DNA of 64,000 nt from Pseudomonas parakoreensis (GTDB lineage: Bacteria > Pseudomonadota > Gammaproteobacteria > Pseudomonadales > Pseudomonadaceae): the NCBI RefSeq assembly GCF_021602155.1, contig NZ_BQHY01000001.1, positions 186,001 to 250,000 on the forward strand, written 5' to 3'. The position numbers and the translations under genes are program-made. Below the pieces are notes generated by a model. It searched no databases. It was not told the DNA's origin and worked only from the letters and a program-made list of their open reading frames with translations. Shown here piece after piece: positions 1 through 8,134 of this stretch. Numbering within the stretch: position 1 is the stretch's first letter; each line of letters opens with the position of its first letter.

Positions 1-982
1 GGACTTTCTGACCGACGTTGAGGCTGGAGGTCAGCGACGCGGTCATCGACAGGTCGAGCAACACACCGGCGAGCATGCGGTCCTTGTCGTCGAGGCTGAC
101 ATTGCCGGCACCGCCGATCAGGTCGGAACGGTTTTCGCTGTCAGCCAGCCAACGAGCGGTTTCCGAGGTGGCGCCGCGATCGGACAGGGCAAACACCGAG
201 GCACCGAAGGCTGCTGCAGACGGCGCGGCGTCGGCGTGGATCGAAACAAACAGGTCGGCGCCCTTCTTGCGGGCAATTTCGGTACGGCCGCGCAACGGGA
301 TGAAGTAGTCGCCGGTCCGGGTCAGCTCGGCGCGGAAACCTTTCATGCCGTTGACCTGACGCTGCAGTTCGCGGGCGATCTGCAGCACCACGTCTTTCTC
401 ACGCTGGCCGCGCGAGCCGGACGCACCCGGGTCTTCGCCGCCGTGGCCGGCGTCGATCACCACAATGATGTCGCGCTTGCCGGCCGGGGCCGGTGGCAAC
501 TTGATCGCCGGTTCCGACGGCGTGACCGGCACGGCCGGCACGGTGGCGACCGATGGCGTCGGAGCTGGCGGCGGCGCCGCATCGGCCGGGTTGTCGAACA
601 GGTCGACCACCAGACGGTTACCGTATTGCGCGTTCGGCGCCAGCGAGAAGCTTTTCGGGGTGACGGCTTTTTTCAGGTCGATGACCACCCGCAGGTCGGT
701 CGGCGTACGCTGGGCCGAACGCATCGCGGTGATTGGCGTGTTGGCGGTCGAGACTTTCAGCGGCGCGCCCAGGGTGGCGCCGTTGATGTCGATCACCAGC
801 CGATCCGGTGCGGTCAGGGTGAAGACGCTGTGCTGCACCGGGCCGCTCAGGTCGAAGACCAGTCGCGTGTTGTCCGGCGCCCGCCACAGGCGCACGCTGT
901 TGACCTTTGTCTCGGCCACAGCGTTGACGGTCACTGCCATCAACATCAGTCCAACGGCAGCCACCAACGCGCGAAAGCGCAT
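1..982 (-). CDS. amiB: N-acetylmuramoyl-L-alanine amidase AmiB, 3' part cut by window edge
   Basis: This is a periplasmic zinc amidase that cleaves the bond between MurNAc and the stem peptide to split daughter cells. The 327 visible residues show a signal peptide (about 1-24), an AMIN domain (about 27-130) that targets septal peptidoglycan, a Pro/Ala linker (132-166) and the start of an Amidase_3 domain. Zinc ligands H180 (in IDAGHGG), E195 and H249 (in SIHAD) are visible. The C-terminal catalytic part and any LysM repeats lie outside the window. The chosen ATG at 982 gives a normal signal peptide; in-frame ATGs at 994 and 997, next to the tsaE stop, are alternatives. It is probably co-transcribed with tsaE and nnr. 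Confidence 0.93.
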   Translation of the reverse strand, partial: MRFRALVAAVGLMLMAVTVNAVAETKVNSVRLWRAPDNTRLVFDLSGPVQHSVFTLTAPDRLVIDINGATLGAPLKVSTANTPITAMRSAQRTPTDLRVVIDLKKAVTPKSFSLAPNAQYGNRLVVDLFDNPADAAPPPAPTPSVATVPAVPVTPSEPAIKLPPAPAGKRDIIVVIDAGHGGEDPGASGSRGQREKDVVLQIARELQRQVNGMKGFRAELTRTGDYFIPLRGRTEIARKKGADLFVSIHADAAPSAAAFGASVFALSDRGATSETARWLADSENRSDLIGGAGNVSLDDKDRMLAGVLLDLSMTASLTSSLNVGQKV

Positions 983-997
983 ACCTAACCCCATCAT

Positions 998-1468
998 TTA
1001 ATTGGATTCCAATGCCAAAGCGGCACACCAGGCGTCGCCACGCGAGCCCTGGGATAAAATTTTCAGCGAACGCCCGCTGTCTTGCGGGCTAATGGTAATG
1101 GTCAGGTCAGGCTTTGGCAAAAAGCCTGCACCTTTATCGGGCCACTCGATCAGGCACAGCGCGTCGTCTTCGAAATAGTCGCGGATGCCGAGAAACTCCA
1201 GCTCTTCCGGATCGACCAGGCGATACAGATCGAAGTGAAAGGCGCGGATGTCACCGATTTCGTAGGGTTCGACCAGGGTGAAGGTCGGACTTTTTACCGC
1301 GCCAACGTGCCCCAGGCCACGAATGATGCCCCGCGACAGAGTGGTTTTGCCCATGCCCAGGTTGCCTTCGAGAAAAATCAGGCCGTGGCCCCGGGTAACG
1401 CGGGCGATCCGTGCGCCAAAGTCGCTCATGGCCTGTTCATCGGCCAGGTACAGGGTTACTTCAGACAC
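998..1468 (-). CDS. tsaE: tRNA threonylcarbamoyladenosine biosynthesis ATPase TsaE
   Basis: TsaE is the small cytosolic ATPase of the TsaB-TsaD-TsaE complex that makes t6A37 in ANN-decoding tRNAs. The 156-residue protein has a Walker A loop GNLGMGKTT (about 35-43), a Walker-B-like FHFDLYR segment, and the family LIEWPDKG motif near 110-118. Its length is normal. Its start overlaps the 3' end of nnr by 13 nt and its stop is next to the amiB start, so nnr-tsaE-amiB reads as one operon. Confidence 0.95.
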   Translation of the reverse strand: MSEVTLYLADEQAMSDFGARIARVTRGHGLIFLEGNLGMGKTTLSRGIIRGLGHVGAVKSPTFTLVEPYEIGDIRAFHFDLYRLVDPEELEFLGIRDYFEDDALCLIEWPDKGAGFLPKPDLTITISPQDSGRSLKILSQGSRGDAWCAALALESN

Positions 1469-2955
1469 GGTGCATGCTCCTCCAACAACTGACGAATGAC
1501 TGGAATCAGATCGCTGGCCGCCAGTCCACGGCCGAATTTACCTTGTTGCGCGCCGGCATTGGCGTGCAGCCAGACTGCCAGGCACGCGGCATCGAAGCCG
1601 TCCATGCCCTGTGCCAGCAGCGCCCCGGTCAACCCGGCGAGTACATCGCCCAGACCAGCGGTGGCCATCGCCGGATGGCCCTGGTGACACAGCGCCAGAC
1701 GCCCATCAGGATGAGCGATCAGGCTGCCGGCGCCTTTGAGCACCACGACGGCCGAGTATTTTTTGCTCAACGCCCGCGCGGCGGCCGGGCGATCGGCCTG
1801 CACCTCAGCGGTACTGACGCCCAACAGGCGCGCTGCCTCGCCCGGATGTGGAGTGATCACGCAATCTTTGGGCAGGCTGACAAAACCACTCGCCAGCAGA
1901 TTCAACGCGTCGGCGTCCCATACCTGTGGCAGCGGCGCATTGGCGGCCGCCGACAACAGCGCTCGGCCCCAACTGGCCTGCCCAAGTCCCGGGCCCACCA
2001 CCAGCACCGAGACTTTTTCCAGCAGCCCCATCAACTGATTGGCCGACGACGTGCCGAGCACCATGACTTCCGGTATCCGCGTCAGCGCTGCCGGGACATG
2101 TTCCGGCCGGGTTGCCAGCGACACCATCCCGGCGCCGCTGCGCAGGGCCGTTTCGGAACTGAGCAGAATCGCCCCGCCAAACCCCTGATCGCCGCCGATC
2201 AACAGCAAATGCCCGAAGCGCCCTTTATGCGCAGCGGGCGCACGCGCAGTCAGTCGCGGAAGATTAGCCGTCACAAGACGCACAGCGCTGGCAGGAACGT
2301 CACGGTAGATGTCGGCGGCGGCTTGCAGATCGTTAAACACCAGCGCCCCGACCTGATCCGCCGCATCACCGGTGAACAGGCCGAGCTTCAAGCCGATAAA
2401 GGTCACGGTAAGGTCGGCGCGCACCGCAACGCCGAGAACATGGCCGGTATCGGCAGACAGTCCGGAAGGAATATCCACCGCCACCACCGGCAGGCCACTG
2501 GCATTGATTGCCTTGATCGCTGCGGCATACGGCTCGCGTACATCGCCGGTCAGCCCGGTGCCGAGCAAGGCATCGACAATCACCCCGCGCAGCTCGCTGT
2601 GCGCGGTCCAGCCCAGCACGGCGACACCATCGTTGATGGCCTGCGCATAAGCCTGCGCCGCGTCGCCCTGCAAGCGTTGCGGATCACCAACGGCCAGTGC
2701 TCGCACGGACCAACCGGCCCGGTGCGCCAGCGCGGCGATCAGAAAACCATCACCGGCGTTGTTGCCATGCCCGGCAAGCACAGTCATTTGGTGCGCTGCA
2801 GGCCACTGTCGCACCAATGCGCGCCAGGTCGCATGAGCGGCGCGCTGCATCAATTCGAAGCCCGGCGTACCCGCAGCGATCAACCGCGCATCGAGTGCTC
2901 GCACCTGCGCGGCGCCATACAGCGCGTCGGGTAATTCATCTTTCGTGTGCGGCAT
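1456..2955 (-). CDS. nnr: Bifunctional NAD(P)H-hydrate epimerase / ADP-dependent NAD(P)H-hydrate dehydratase
   Basis: This is a metabolite-repair enzyme that restores NAD(P)H damaged by hydration. Of its 499 residues, the N-terminal half is a YjeF_N epimerase domain (GHGNNAGDGF near 62-71) and the C-terminal half is a ribokinase-like dehydratase with ITPHPGEAARL, VVLKGAG and GLGDVLAG motifs. The reading frame stays open upstream to 3381. The ATG at 2955 was chosen because the protein then begins at the conserved family N-terminus and does not run through queG. It is divergent from queG, with about 60 bp between the starts. Confidence 0.93.
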   Translation of the reverse strand: MPHTKDELPDALYGAAQVRALDARLIAAGTPGFELMQRAAHATWRALVRQWPAAHQMTVLAGHGNNAGDGFLIAALAHRAGWSVRALAVGDPQRLQGDAAQAYAQAINDGVAVLGWTAHSELRGVIVDALLGTGLTGDVREPYAAAIKAINASGLPVVAVDIPSGLSADTGHVLGVAVRADLTVTFIGLKLGLFTGDAADQVGALVFNDLQAAADIYRDVPASAVRLVTANLPRLTARAPAAHKGRFGHLLLIGGDQGFGGAILLSSETALRSGAGMVSLATRPEHVPAALTRIPEVMVLGTSSANQLMGLLEKVSVLVVGPGLGQASWGRALLSAAANAPLPQVWDADALNLLASGFVSLPKDCVITPHPGEAARLLGVSTAEVQADRPAAARALSKKYSAVVVLKGAGSLIAHPDGRLALCHQGHPAMATAGLGDVLAGLTGALLAQGMDGFDAACLAVWLHANAGAQQGKFGRGLAASDLIPVIRQLLEEHAPCLK

Positions 2956-3018
2956 GCGTCTTCGGGCTCCGATGTCTGGCAGAATTATACGCACCTCAGC
3001 TCCGGTTTCTCTCGCCTC

Positions 3019-4083
3019 ATGTCCGCCATCACCACAGATCTGCCCGCCCTCGCCCAATCGATCAAGGATTGGGGCCGCGAGCTGGGCTTCCAGCAAGTCG
3101 GCATCAGCGGTCTGGACCTGGCCGAGCATGAGCAGCATCTGCAGCGCTGGCTCGCCGCCGGCTACCACGGCGAAATGGATTACATGGGCGCCCACGGCAG
3201 CAAACGCTCGCATCCGGAGGAACTGGTTCCCGGTACGTTGCGTGTGGTTTCGCTGCGCATGGACTACCTGCCCGGCGACACCCAAATGGCACAAATGCTC
3301 GCGCAACCGGAGAAAGCTTACGTCTCGCGTTATGCCTTGGGCCGCGATTACCACAAATTGATCCGTAAACGTGTGCAGCAATTGGCCGACAAGATTCAGT
3401 CAGAGATCGGCCCGTTCGGTTTTCGCGCCTTCGTCGACAGCGCCCCGGTGCTGGAAAAAGCCATCGCCGAGCAGGCCGGGCTGGGCTGGATCGGTAAAAA
3501 TACGCTCGTGCTGAACCGCAAGGCCGGCAGCTATTTCTTCTTGAGTGAACTGTTTGTCGATCTGCCGCTGCCCGTGGACGAACCGCACAGCAGCGAACAT
3601 TGCGGGCGCTGCACCGCGTGTCTGGATATCTGCCCGACCAACGCCTTCGTCGGCCCCTACGTGCTGGACGCTCGGCGCTGCATTTCGTACCTGACCATCG
3701 AACTGAAAAACGCCATCCCCGAAGACCTGCGCCCGCTGATCGGCAACCGGGTGTTCGGCTGCGACGACTGCCAGATTGTCTGCCCGTGGAACCGCTTCGC
3801 CCGACCGTCCGGGGAAAGCGATTTCAAGCCGCGGCACAACCTGGACAACGCCGAGCTGGCCGAACTGTTCATGTGGGACGAAGACAGATTTCTCAGCAGC
3901 ACCGAAGGCTCACCGCTGCGCCGTGCAGGTTACGAGCGCTGGCTGCGCAATCTGGCGGTCGGGCTCGGCAACGCGCCATCAAGCATTCCGGTACTGGAAG
4001 CCTTGAAGGCGCGCCGTGATTACCCATCCGATCTAGTCCGCGAACACGTCGAGTGGGCGCTGAAACAACACGGTCAATTGTAG
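3019..4083 (+). CDS. queG: Epoxyqueuosine reductase QueG
   Basis: QueG catalyses the last step of queuosine synthesis, reducing epoxyqueuosine in tRNA with cobalamin and two 4Fe-4S clusters. The 354-residue protein carries the ferredoxin-type cysteine sets CGRCTACLDICP (about 195-206) and CDDCQIVCPW (about 251-260), and a C-terminal HEAT-like tail. The frame opens at 2947, but the ATG at 3019 gives the usual family length and clears the nnr start. The stop codon merges directly into a REP pair. Confidence 0.95.
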   Translation: MSAITTDLPALAQSIKDWGRELGFQQVGISGLDLAEHEQHLQRWLAAGYHGEMDYMGAHGSKRSHPEELVPGTLRVVSLRMDYLPGDTQMAQMLAQPEKAYVSRYALGRDYHKLIRKRVQQLADKIQSEIGPFGFRAFVDSAPVLEKAIAEQAGLGWIGKNTLVLNRKAGSYFFLSELFVDLPLPVDEPHSSEHCGRCTACLDICPTNAFVGPYVLDARRCISYLTIELKNAIPEDLRPLIGNRVFGCDDCQIVCPWNRFARPSGESDFKPRHNLDNAELAELFMWDEDRFLSSTEGSPLRRAGYERWLRNLAVGLGNAPSSIPVLEALKARRDYPSDLVREHVEWALKQHGQL

Positions 4084-4164
4084 GAGCTGCCGCAGGCTGC
4101 GATCTTTTGACTTTGATATTTAAAAGACAAGATCAAAGGATCGCAGCCTGCGGCAGCTCCTGCA
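4082..4164. repeat. REP pair, family A
   Basis: Two inverted copies of a REP-like unit (core GCTGCCGCAGGCTGCGATC) face each other around an AT-rich spacer, so the whole can fold into one long hairpin. It sits between the convergent ends of queG and the TRIC-like gene. Related pairs are at 14063, 15946, 26506, 37577 and 40712. Confidence 0.88.
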
Positions 4165-4174
4165 GGGGAATGCA

Positions 4175-4786
4175 TTAATGCTCGTCGTTATAGACGAACT
4201 TGGGCATTTCCCAATGGAAACGGATGGCCAGCAACCGCAGCAGAAAACCGCCGAACAGGGTAATCAGGATCGCCTGCTCGCTCGGCACATTCAGGTACAG
4301 GCAGAGCATGTAGCACCACGCGGCGGCGAACGAGACGCTGGCGTACAGTTCGCGGCGGAAGATCAGCGGGATGTCGTTGCAGAAAATGTCGCGCAGGATG
4401 CCGCCGAACACTCCAGTGATCACGCCGCTGACCGATGCCACCAGCATGCCGTGGCCCATTTCCAGCGCAGTCATGCAGCCAATCAGGGTGAACGCCACCA
4501 GGCCGACCGCGTCGAGCACCAGAAACAGTGAGCGCAGGTGACGCATCCAGCGCGCGGTGAACACGGTGAGCATTGCGGCGGCCGAGGTCAGCACCAAATA
4601 TTCCGGGTGCTTGACCCACGTCAGCGGATAGTGCCCAAGCAGCACATCACGCACCGAACCACCGCCCAGCGCCGTGACACAGGCGATCAGCACCACCCCG
4701 AACCAGTCCATGCCGCGCCGTCCGGCAGACAGCGCGCCGGTCATGGCTTCGGCGGTAATGGCGATCAGATAGAGCATCAGCAACAT
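4175..4786 (-). CDS. Trimeric intracellular cation (TRIC) channel family membrane protein
   Basis: This is an inner-membrane protein of the UPF0126/YicG-like TRIC family, whose prokaryotic members are cation (mainly K+) channels. The 203 residues form about seven hydrophobic segments built as an internal repeat. Each half carries the family Gly-rich motif followed by Arg-Asp: GGGSVRDVLLG (about 41-51) and GGILRDIF (about 127-134). Start and length fit the family. It is a single gene between queG and orn; its physiological role is not shown by the context. Confidence 0.88.
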   Translation of the reverse strand: MLLMLYLIAITAEAMTGALSAGRRGMDWFGVVLIACVTALGGGSVRDVLLGHYPLTWVKHPEYLVLTSAAAMLTVFTARWMRHLRSLFLVLDAVGLVAFTLIGCMTALEMGHGMLVASVSGVITGVFGGILRDIFCNDIPLIFRRELYASVSFAAAWCYMLCLYLNVPSEQAILITLFGGFLLRLLAIRFHWEMPKFVYNDEH

Positions 4787-4870
4787 GGTGGCGGTCCTGG
4801 CAGGAAGGCGCGCAGTCTAGCCATTTCGGGGCCGCACCAGAAGGGGGCGCGAACGCGACGCCCCCCGGCA

Positions 4871-5413
4871 TCAAAACTTGATGAAATGCTTGCGGTAGTG
4901 CTGCAGCTCGGCGATCGATTCGCGGATGTCGTCCAGTGCCAGGTGCGTGCTGCCCTTCTTGAAGCTGTCGCGCACGTCCGGCGCCCAGCGCGCGGCCAGC
5001 TCCTTGAGCGTCGACACGTCGAGGTTGCGGTAGTGGAAGTAGCTTTCCAGCGCCTTCATGTGGGTATAAAGGAAGCGCCGATCCTGGCAGATGCTGTTGC
5101 CGCAGATCGGCGACTTGCCTTTCGGCACCCACTTTTCCAGAAAGGCGAGGGTCTCGGCCTCGGCTTCGGCCATGCTGATGCGGCTGTCGCGTACGCGCTG
5201 GGTCAGGCCCGAGTTGCCGTGGGTGCGGGTGTTCCACTCGTCCATGCGGGCGAGCACTTCGTCACTGTGGTGAATGGCGATCACCGGGCCTTCGGCCAGG
5301 GTGTTCAGGTCACTGTCGGTGACGATGGTGGCCATTTCGATGATGACGTCGTTTTCCGGATCCAGACCGGTCATTTCCAGGTCGATCCAGATCAGGTTCT
5401 GCGGGTTTTGCAT
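4871..5413 (-). CDS. orn: Oligoribonuclease Orn
   Basis: Orn is a 3'-5' exoribonuclease of the DEDDh family. It degrades very short RNAs and, in Pseudomonas, pGpG from c-di-GMP turnover. The 180 residues show the DxE motif in WIDLEMTG, the internal Asp region and a C-terminal LALDDIRES motif. The ATG at 5413 gives the canonical N-terminus; the frame extends to 5431 without support. It is divergent from rsgA, about 107 bp away. Confidence 0.96.
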   Translation of the reverse strand: MQNPQNLIWIDLEMTGLDPENDVIIEMATIVTDSDLNTLAEGPVIAIHHSDEVLARMDEWNTRTHGNSGLTQRVRDSRISMAEAEAETLAFLEKWVPKGKSPICGNSICQDRRFLYTHMKALESYFHYRNLDVSTLKELAARWAPDVRDSFKKGSTHLALDDIRESIAELQHYRKHFIKF

Positions 5414-5520
5414 ATTCGGGCTCCTAGGCAATGCTGCGCAGTTTAGCCTAGGCCGGTGCCCGGGCGTGCTAAACTCGCGGCCGTTTTACCTAATCGCTGC
5501 ATTCTTCAGACGGAACACCC

Positions 5521-6552
5521 ATGGCCAAACGCCAACTCAATCGTCGTCAAAACTGGCGCATCGAAAAGATTCAGGGCGAGCGCGCCGCCCGCGCCGCCAA
5601 ACGCGAGTCCTCGGCGGTCGAAGCCCTTGAGGGCGGCGACCTCGGGCCTGAGCAACACGGCCTGGTGATCGCCCACTTCGGGGTGCAGGTCGAGGTCGAG
5701 GCCGTGGACGGCGATCTGGCCGGTCAGGTATTCCGTTGCCACCTGCGCGCCAACCTGCCGGCGCTGGTGACCGGTGATCGGGTGGTCTGGCGCGCCGGCA
5801 ACCAGGGCATCGGCGTGATCGTCGCACAACTGCCGCGCACCACCGAACTCTGCCGCCCGGACAGCCGTGGCCAGCTCAAGCCGGTCGCTGCCAACGTCGA
5901 CATGATCGTCATTGTCTTCGCGCCACTGCCCGAGCCGCATGCCAACCTGATCGACCGCTACCTGGTGGCCGCTGAACACGCCGGCATCCGTCCGTTGCTG
6001 CTGCTGAACAAATTCGACCTGATCGACGAGCAGAACGCCCCGGCGCTCAACGCGCTGCTGGCGGTGTACCGCACGCTGGGTTATCCGGTGCTGGAAGTGT
6101 CCGCGCATCACGGCAACGGCATGGAGCAGTTGCAGAAGCAGCTCGACGGCCGCATCAGCGTATTCGTCGGCCAGTCCGGCGTCGGCAAGTCGTCGCTGGT
6201 CAACAGCCTGCTGCCGGAAGTCGAAACCCGTGTCGGCCCGCTGTCGGAGTTGTCCGGTCAGGGTACGCACACCACGACCACTGCGCGCCTGTTCCACTTT
6301 CCGGGCGGCGGCGAGTTGATCGACTCCCCGGGGATCCGTGAGTTCGGCCTGGGCCACGTCAGCCGCGCTGATGTCGAAGCCGGCTTCATCGAGTTCAACG
6401 ACCTGCTCGGCACCTGCCGCTTTCGCGACTGCAAGCATGACCGCGAACCTGGCTGCGCACTGCTCAAGGCCCTGGAAGATGGCCGCGTGCAGCAACAGCG
6501 GATGAACAGCTACCGCTCGATCATCGCCAGCCTGCCGGAAACCGGCTACTAA
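5521..6552 (+). CDS. rsgA: Ribosome small subunit-dependent GTPase RsgA
   Basis: RsgA is a late 30S ribosome assembly factor with a circularly permuted GTPase. The 343 residues hold a basic N-terminus, an OB fold, then the G motifs in permuted order: NKFD (G4), GQSGVGKSS (P-loop) and DSPG (G3). A C-terminal zinc-binding knuckle has the cysteine/histidine spacing C-x4-C-x-H-x5-C near 300-313. It is the last conserved gene before the TIR/caspase insertion. Confidence 0.96.
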   Translation: MAKRQLNRRQNWRIEKIQGERAARAAKRESSAVEALEGGDLGPEQHGLVIAHFGVQVEVEAVDGDLAGQVFRCHLRANLPALVTGDRVVWRAGNQGIGVIVAQLPRTTELCRPDSRGQLKPVAANVDMIVIVFAPLPEPHANLIDRYLVAAEHAGIRPLLLLNKFDLIDEQNAPALNALLAVYRTLGYPVLEVSAHHGNGMEQLQKQLDGRISVFVGQSGVGKSSLVNSLLPEVETRVGPLSELSGQGTHTTTTARLFHFPGGGELIDSPGIREFGLGHVSRADVEAGFIEFNDLLGTCRFRDCKHDREPGCALLKALEDGRVQQQRMNSYRSIIASLPETGY

Positions 6553-6563
6553 ACACCTGCACT

Positions 6564-6588
6564 GGCAGCCCCCCGTCCGGGGGCTGCC
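6564..6588. terminator. Strong GC hairpin just after rsgA
   Basis: A perfect 10-bp stem (GGCAGCCCCC / GGGGGCTGCC) with a 5-nt loop lies 12 nt after the rsgA stop. No T-run follows, so intrinsic termination is uncertain. It may instead protect the rsgA mRNA end and insulate the downstream TIR operon. Confidence 0.5.
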
Positions 6589-6622
6589 GGATGTCGGACC
6601 ACGCCTGACAAATCCCCCGACC

Positions 6623-6646
6623 GTTTAAACGTCAGACCTTTCTGAC
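6623..6646. promoter_or_regulatory. Palindromes upstream of the TIR/caspase operon
   Basis: The 8-bp palindrome GTTTAAAC (6623-6630) is followed directly by a perfect inverted repeat GTCAGA-CCTT-TCTGAC (6631-6646), about 120 bp before the first TIR gene. No regulator gene is nearby. This could be an operator or a small RNA hairpin; the role is inferred only from position and symmetry. A weak promoter-like pair, TTGCGG (6697) and TAGATT (6719), lies downstream. Confidence 0.3.
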
Positions 6647-6764
6647 AGGCCTGCTCGCACCTGCTTGCAGGACATTTCTCTTTCCGCGCGCAGACCTTGC
6701 GGGCGCTTTCCAGATGCCTAGATTGGGTTGTTCCTTCGCACCTTCGCGACCTTCGAGGAACCCC

Positions 6765-7172
6765 ATGCAGACCTACCATTTGTTCATCAGCCATTCGTGG
6801 AACTACGCCCACGCCCACGACAATCTGGTACGCCTGCTCGGCGCCAGACCGGATTTCAGTTTCAAGAATTTTTCCGTGCCGCCGCACAACCCGGTCATGG
6901 GCGCGCAGACCGACAGGCAGCTCGAAGAGGCCATCGAAAACAAGATCCGTCCGTGCTCGGCGGTGCTGATCATGGCCGGGATGTATTCGACCTACAGCAA
7001 GTGGATCAACAAGGAAATCGAGATCGCCAAGCGCATGGGCAAAGTGATCATCGCGATCAAACCGTTCGGTGCCGACCGCATTTCCACGGTGGTGCGTAAT
7101 GCGGCGCACGCCGAGTGCGCGTGGAATACCAACAGCATCATCGGTGCGATCCGCCAGCACACGGCGGTGTAA
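6765..7172 (+). CDS. ThsB-like TIR domain protein, gene 1 of the TIR-caspase-TIR operon
   Basis: This is a stand-alone TIR domain of 135 residues, resembling the ThsB/DUF1863 group that senses phage and converts NAD+ to a cyclic ADP-ribose-type signal in Thoeris defence. It starts with the TIR box FISHSW (7-12). It also has YSKWINKE, in which S78, W80 and E84 fit the S-x-W-x-x-x-E pattern that places the catalytic glutamate. The ATG at 6765 was chosen because GAGGAA sits about 7 nt upstream and the conserved domain begins at residue 4; the frame opens at 6714. The stop is 2 bp before the caspase start, so the two are co-translated. Family type is read by eye; enzymatic activity is inferred. 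Confidence 0.85.
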   Translation: MQTYHLFISHSWNYAHAHDNLVRLLGARPDFSFKNFSVPPHNPVMGAQTDRQLEEAIENKIRPCSAVLIMAGMYSTYSKWINKEIEIAKRMGKVIIAIKPFGADRISTVVRNAAHAECAWNTNSIIGAIRQHTAV

Positions 7173-7174
7173 CC

Positions 7175-8134
7175 ATGCGCAAGGGACTGTTTATCGGCAT
7201 TAACGACTACACCCATGTTTCGCGACTGAGCGGTTGCAGCAATGACGCCATGGCCATGGCTTCGGTGCTGAAGACCGACGCCAACGGCGATCCGAATTTC
7301 AAGAACGTGGTGCTGACGTCCGCAGAGGACTACCTGAGCCGGGAAAAACTTGAAGACCAGATTCGCGAACTGTTTTCCGGCGACTGCAACGTCGCCCTGC
7401 TGTATTTCGCCGGCCACGGCAGCTTCGATGTCGACACCGATGAAGGCATGCTGATCCCGCAGGACTATCGCACGGCCAAGGACGGCATCCGCATCAGCGA
7501 CGTTCTCAACTGGGCCACCAAAGCCACCCGCATCAAAAACAAAGTGATCATCCTCGATTGCTGCCAAGGCGGCTCGGCCGGTGAGGTCCGAGCCTTGCGC
7601 AGTGAAAGCAGCGTGGTCGGTGAAGGCATGACCATTCTCACCGCCTGCAAAAAGGAGGAGCCGGCCATGGAGGGTACGCAACATGGCGTCTTCACCGCTT
7701 TGTTGCTGCAGGCCCTGCACGGTGGGGCGGCGAACATTCTCGGCAAAATTACCCCCGGCAGCCTGTATTCCTTCGTCGACAACGCGCTCGACGCCTGGGA
7801 ACAGCGTCCGGTATTCAAGACCAACGTTTCGCAGTTCATTTCCTTGCGCGAGGTCTCGCCGCTGATCCCCAAAGAGATCCTGCGCAAGTTGCCGGAATGG
7901 TTTGCCGAAGCCGAGTCGATGTTCGCCCTCGATCCCAGCTACGAACCTACCGAAACGACATTCGACCCGGAGCACGGTGAGGTCTTCGCGCAACTGCAAA
8001 AGTGCAACCGCCACAGCCTGATCGAACCGGTGGAAGCCGAGCACATGTATTACGCCGCCATTCACTCCACGGGCTGCCGCCTCACCGCACTCGGCGCCTA
8101 TTACCGCGAACTCGCCATAAAAGGACATTTCTGA
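7175..8134 (+). CDS. Caspase-like (peptidase C14) protease with C-terminal extension, gene 2 of the operon
   Basis: This 319-residue caspase-fold protease is the likely killer effector of the operon. Residues 1-230 form the caspase domain: the N-terminal GLFIGINDY strand, catalytic histidine H81 in YFAGHG, and catalytic cysteine C130 in LDCCQGG (matching the D-x-C-x-x-G pattern of metacaspases). Residues 230-319 form an additional domain I do not recognise by name. It ends in a conserved-looking block with several Tyr, His and Arg residues (EHMYYAAIHS, TALGAYYREL), which could bind a TIR-made nucleotide. There is no signal peptide or membrane segment, so it should act in the cytoplasm. Start: ATG 2 bp after the first TIR stop. 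Its stop overlaps the second TIR start (ATGA). In the recently described caspase-type Thoeris, a TIR product activates such a protease, which then cleaves host proteins; transfer of that mechanism to this locus is inference. Confidence 0.88.
   Translation: MRKGLFIGINDYTHVSRLSGCSNDAMAMASVLKTDANGDPNFKNVVLTSAEDYLSREKLEDQIRELFSGDCNVALLYFAGHGSFDVDTDEGMLIPQDYRTAKDGIRISDVLNWATKATRIKNKVIILDCCQGGSAGEVRALRSESSVVGEGMTILTACKKEEPAMEGTQHGVFTALLLQALHGGAANILGKITPGSLYSFVDNALDAWEQRPVFKTNVSQFISLREVSPLIPKEILRKLPEWFAEAESMFALDPSYEPTETTFDPEHGEVFAQLQKCNRHSLIEPVEAEHMYYAAIHSTGCRLTALGAYYRELAIKGHF

Noticed and set aside
6697-6724. TTGCGG / TAGATT as the promoter of the TIR operon
   Set aside because: Matches to sigma-70 consensus are weak, so it is mentioned only as a possibility and not called as a separate feature.
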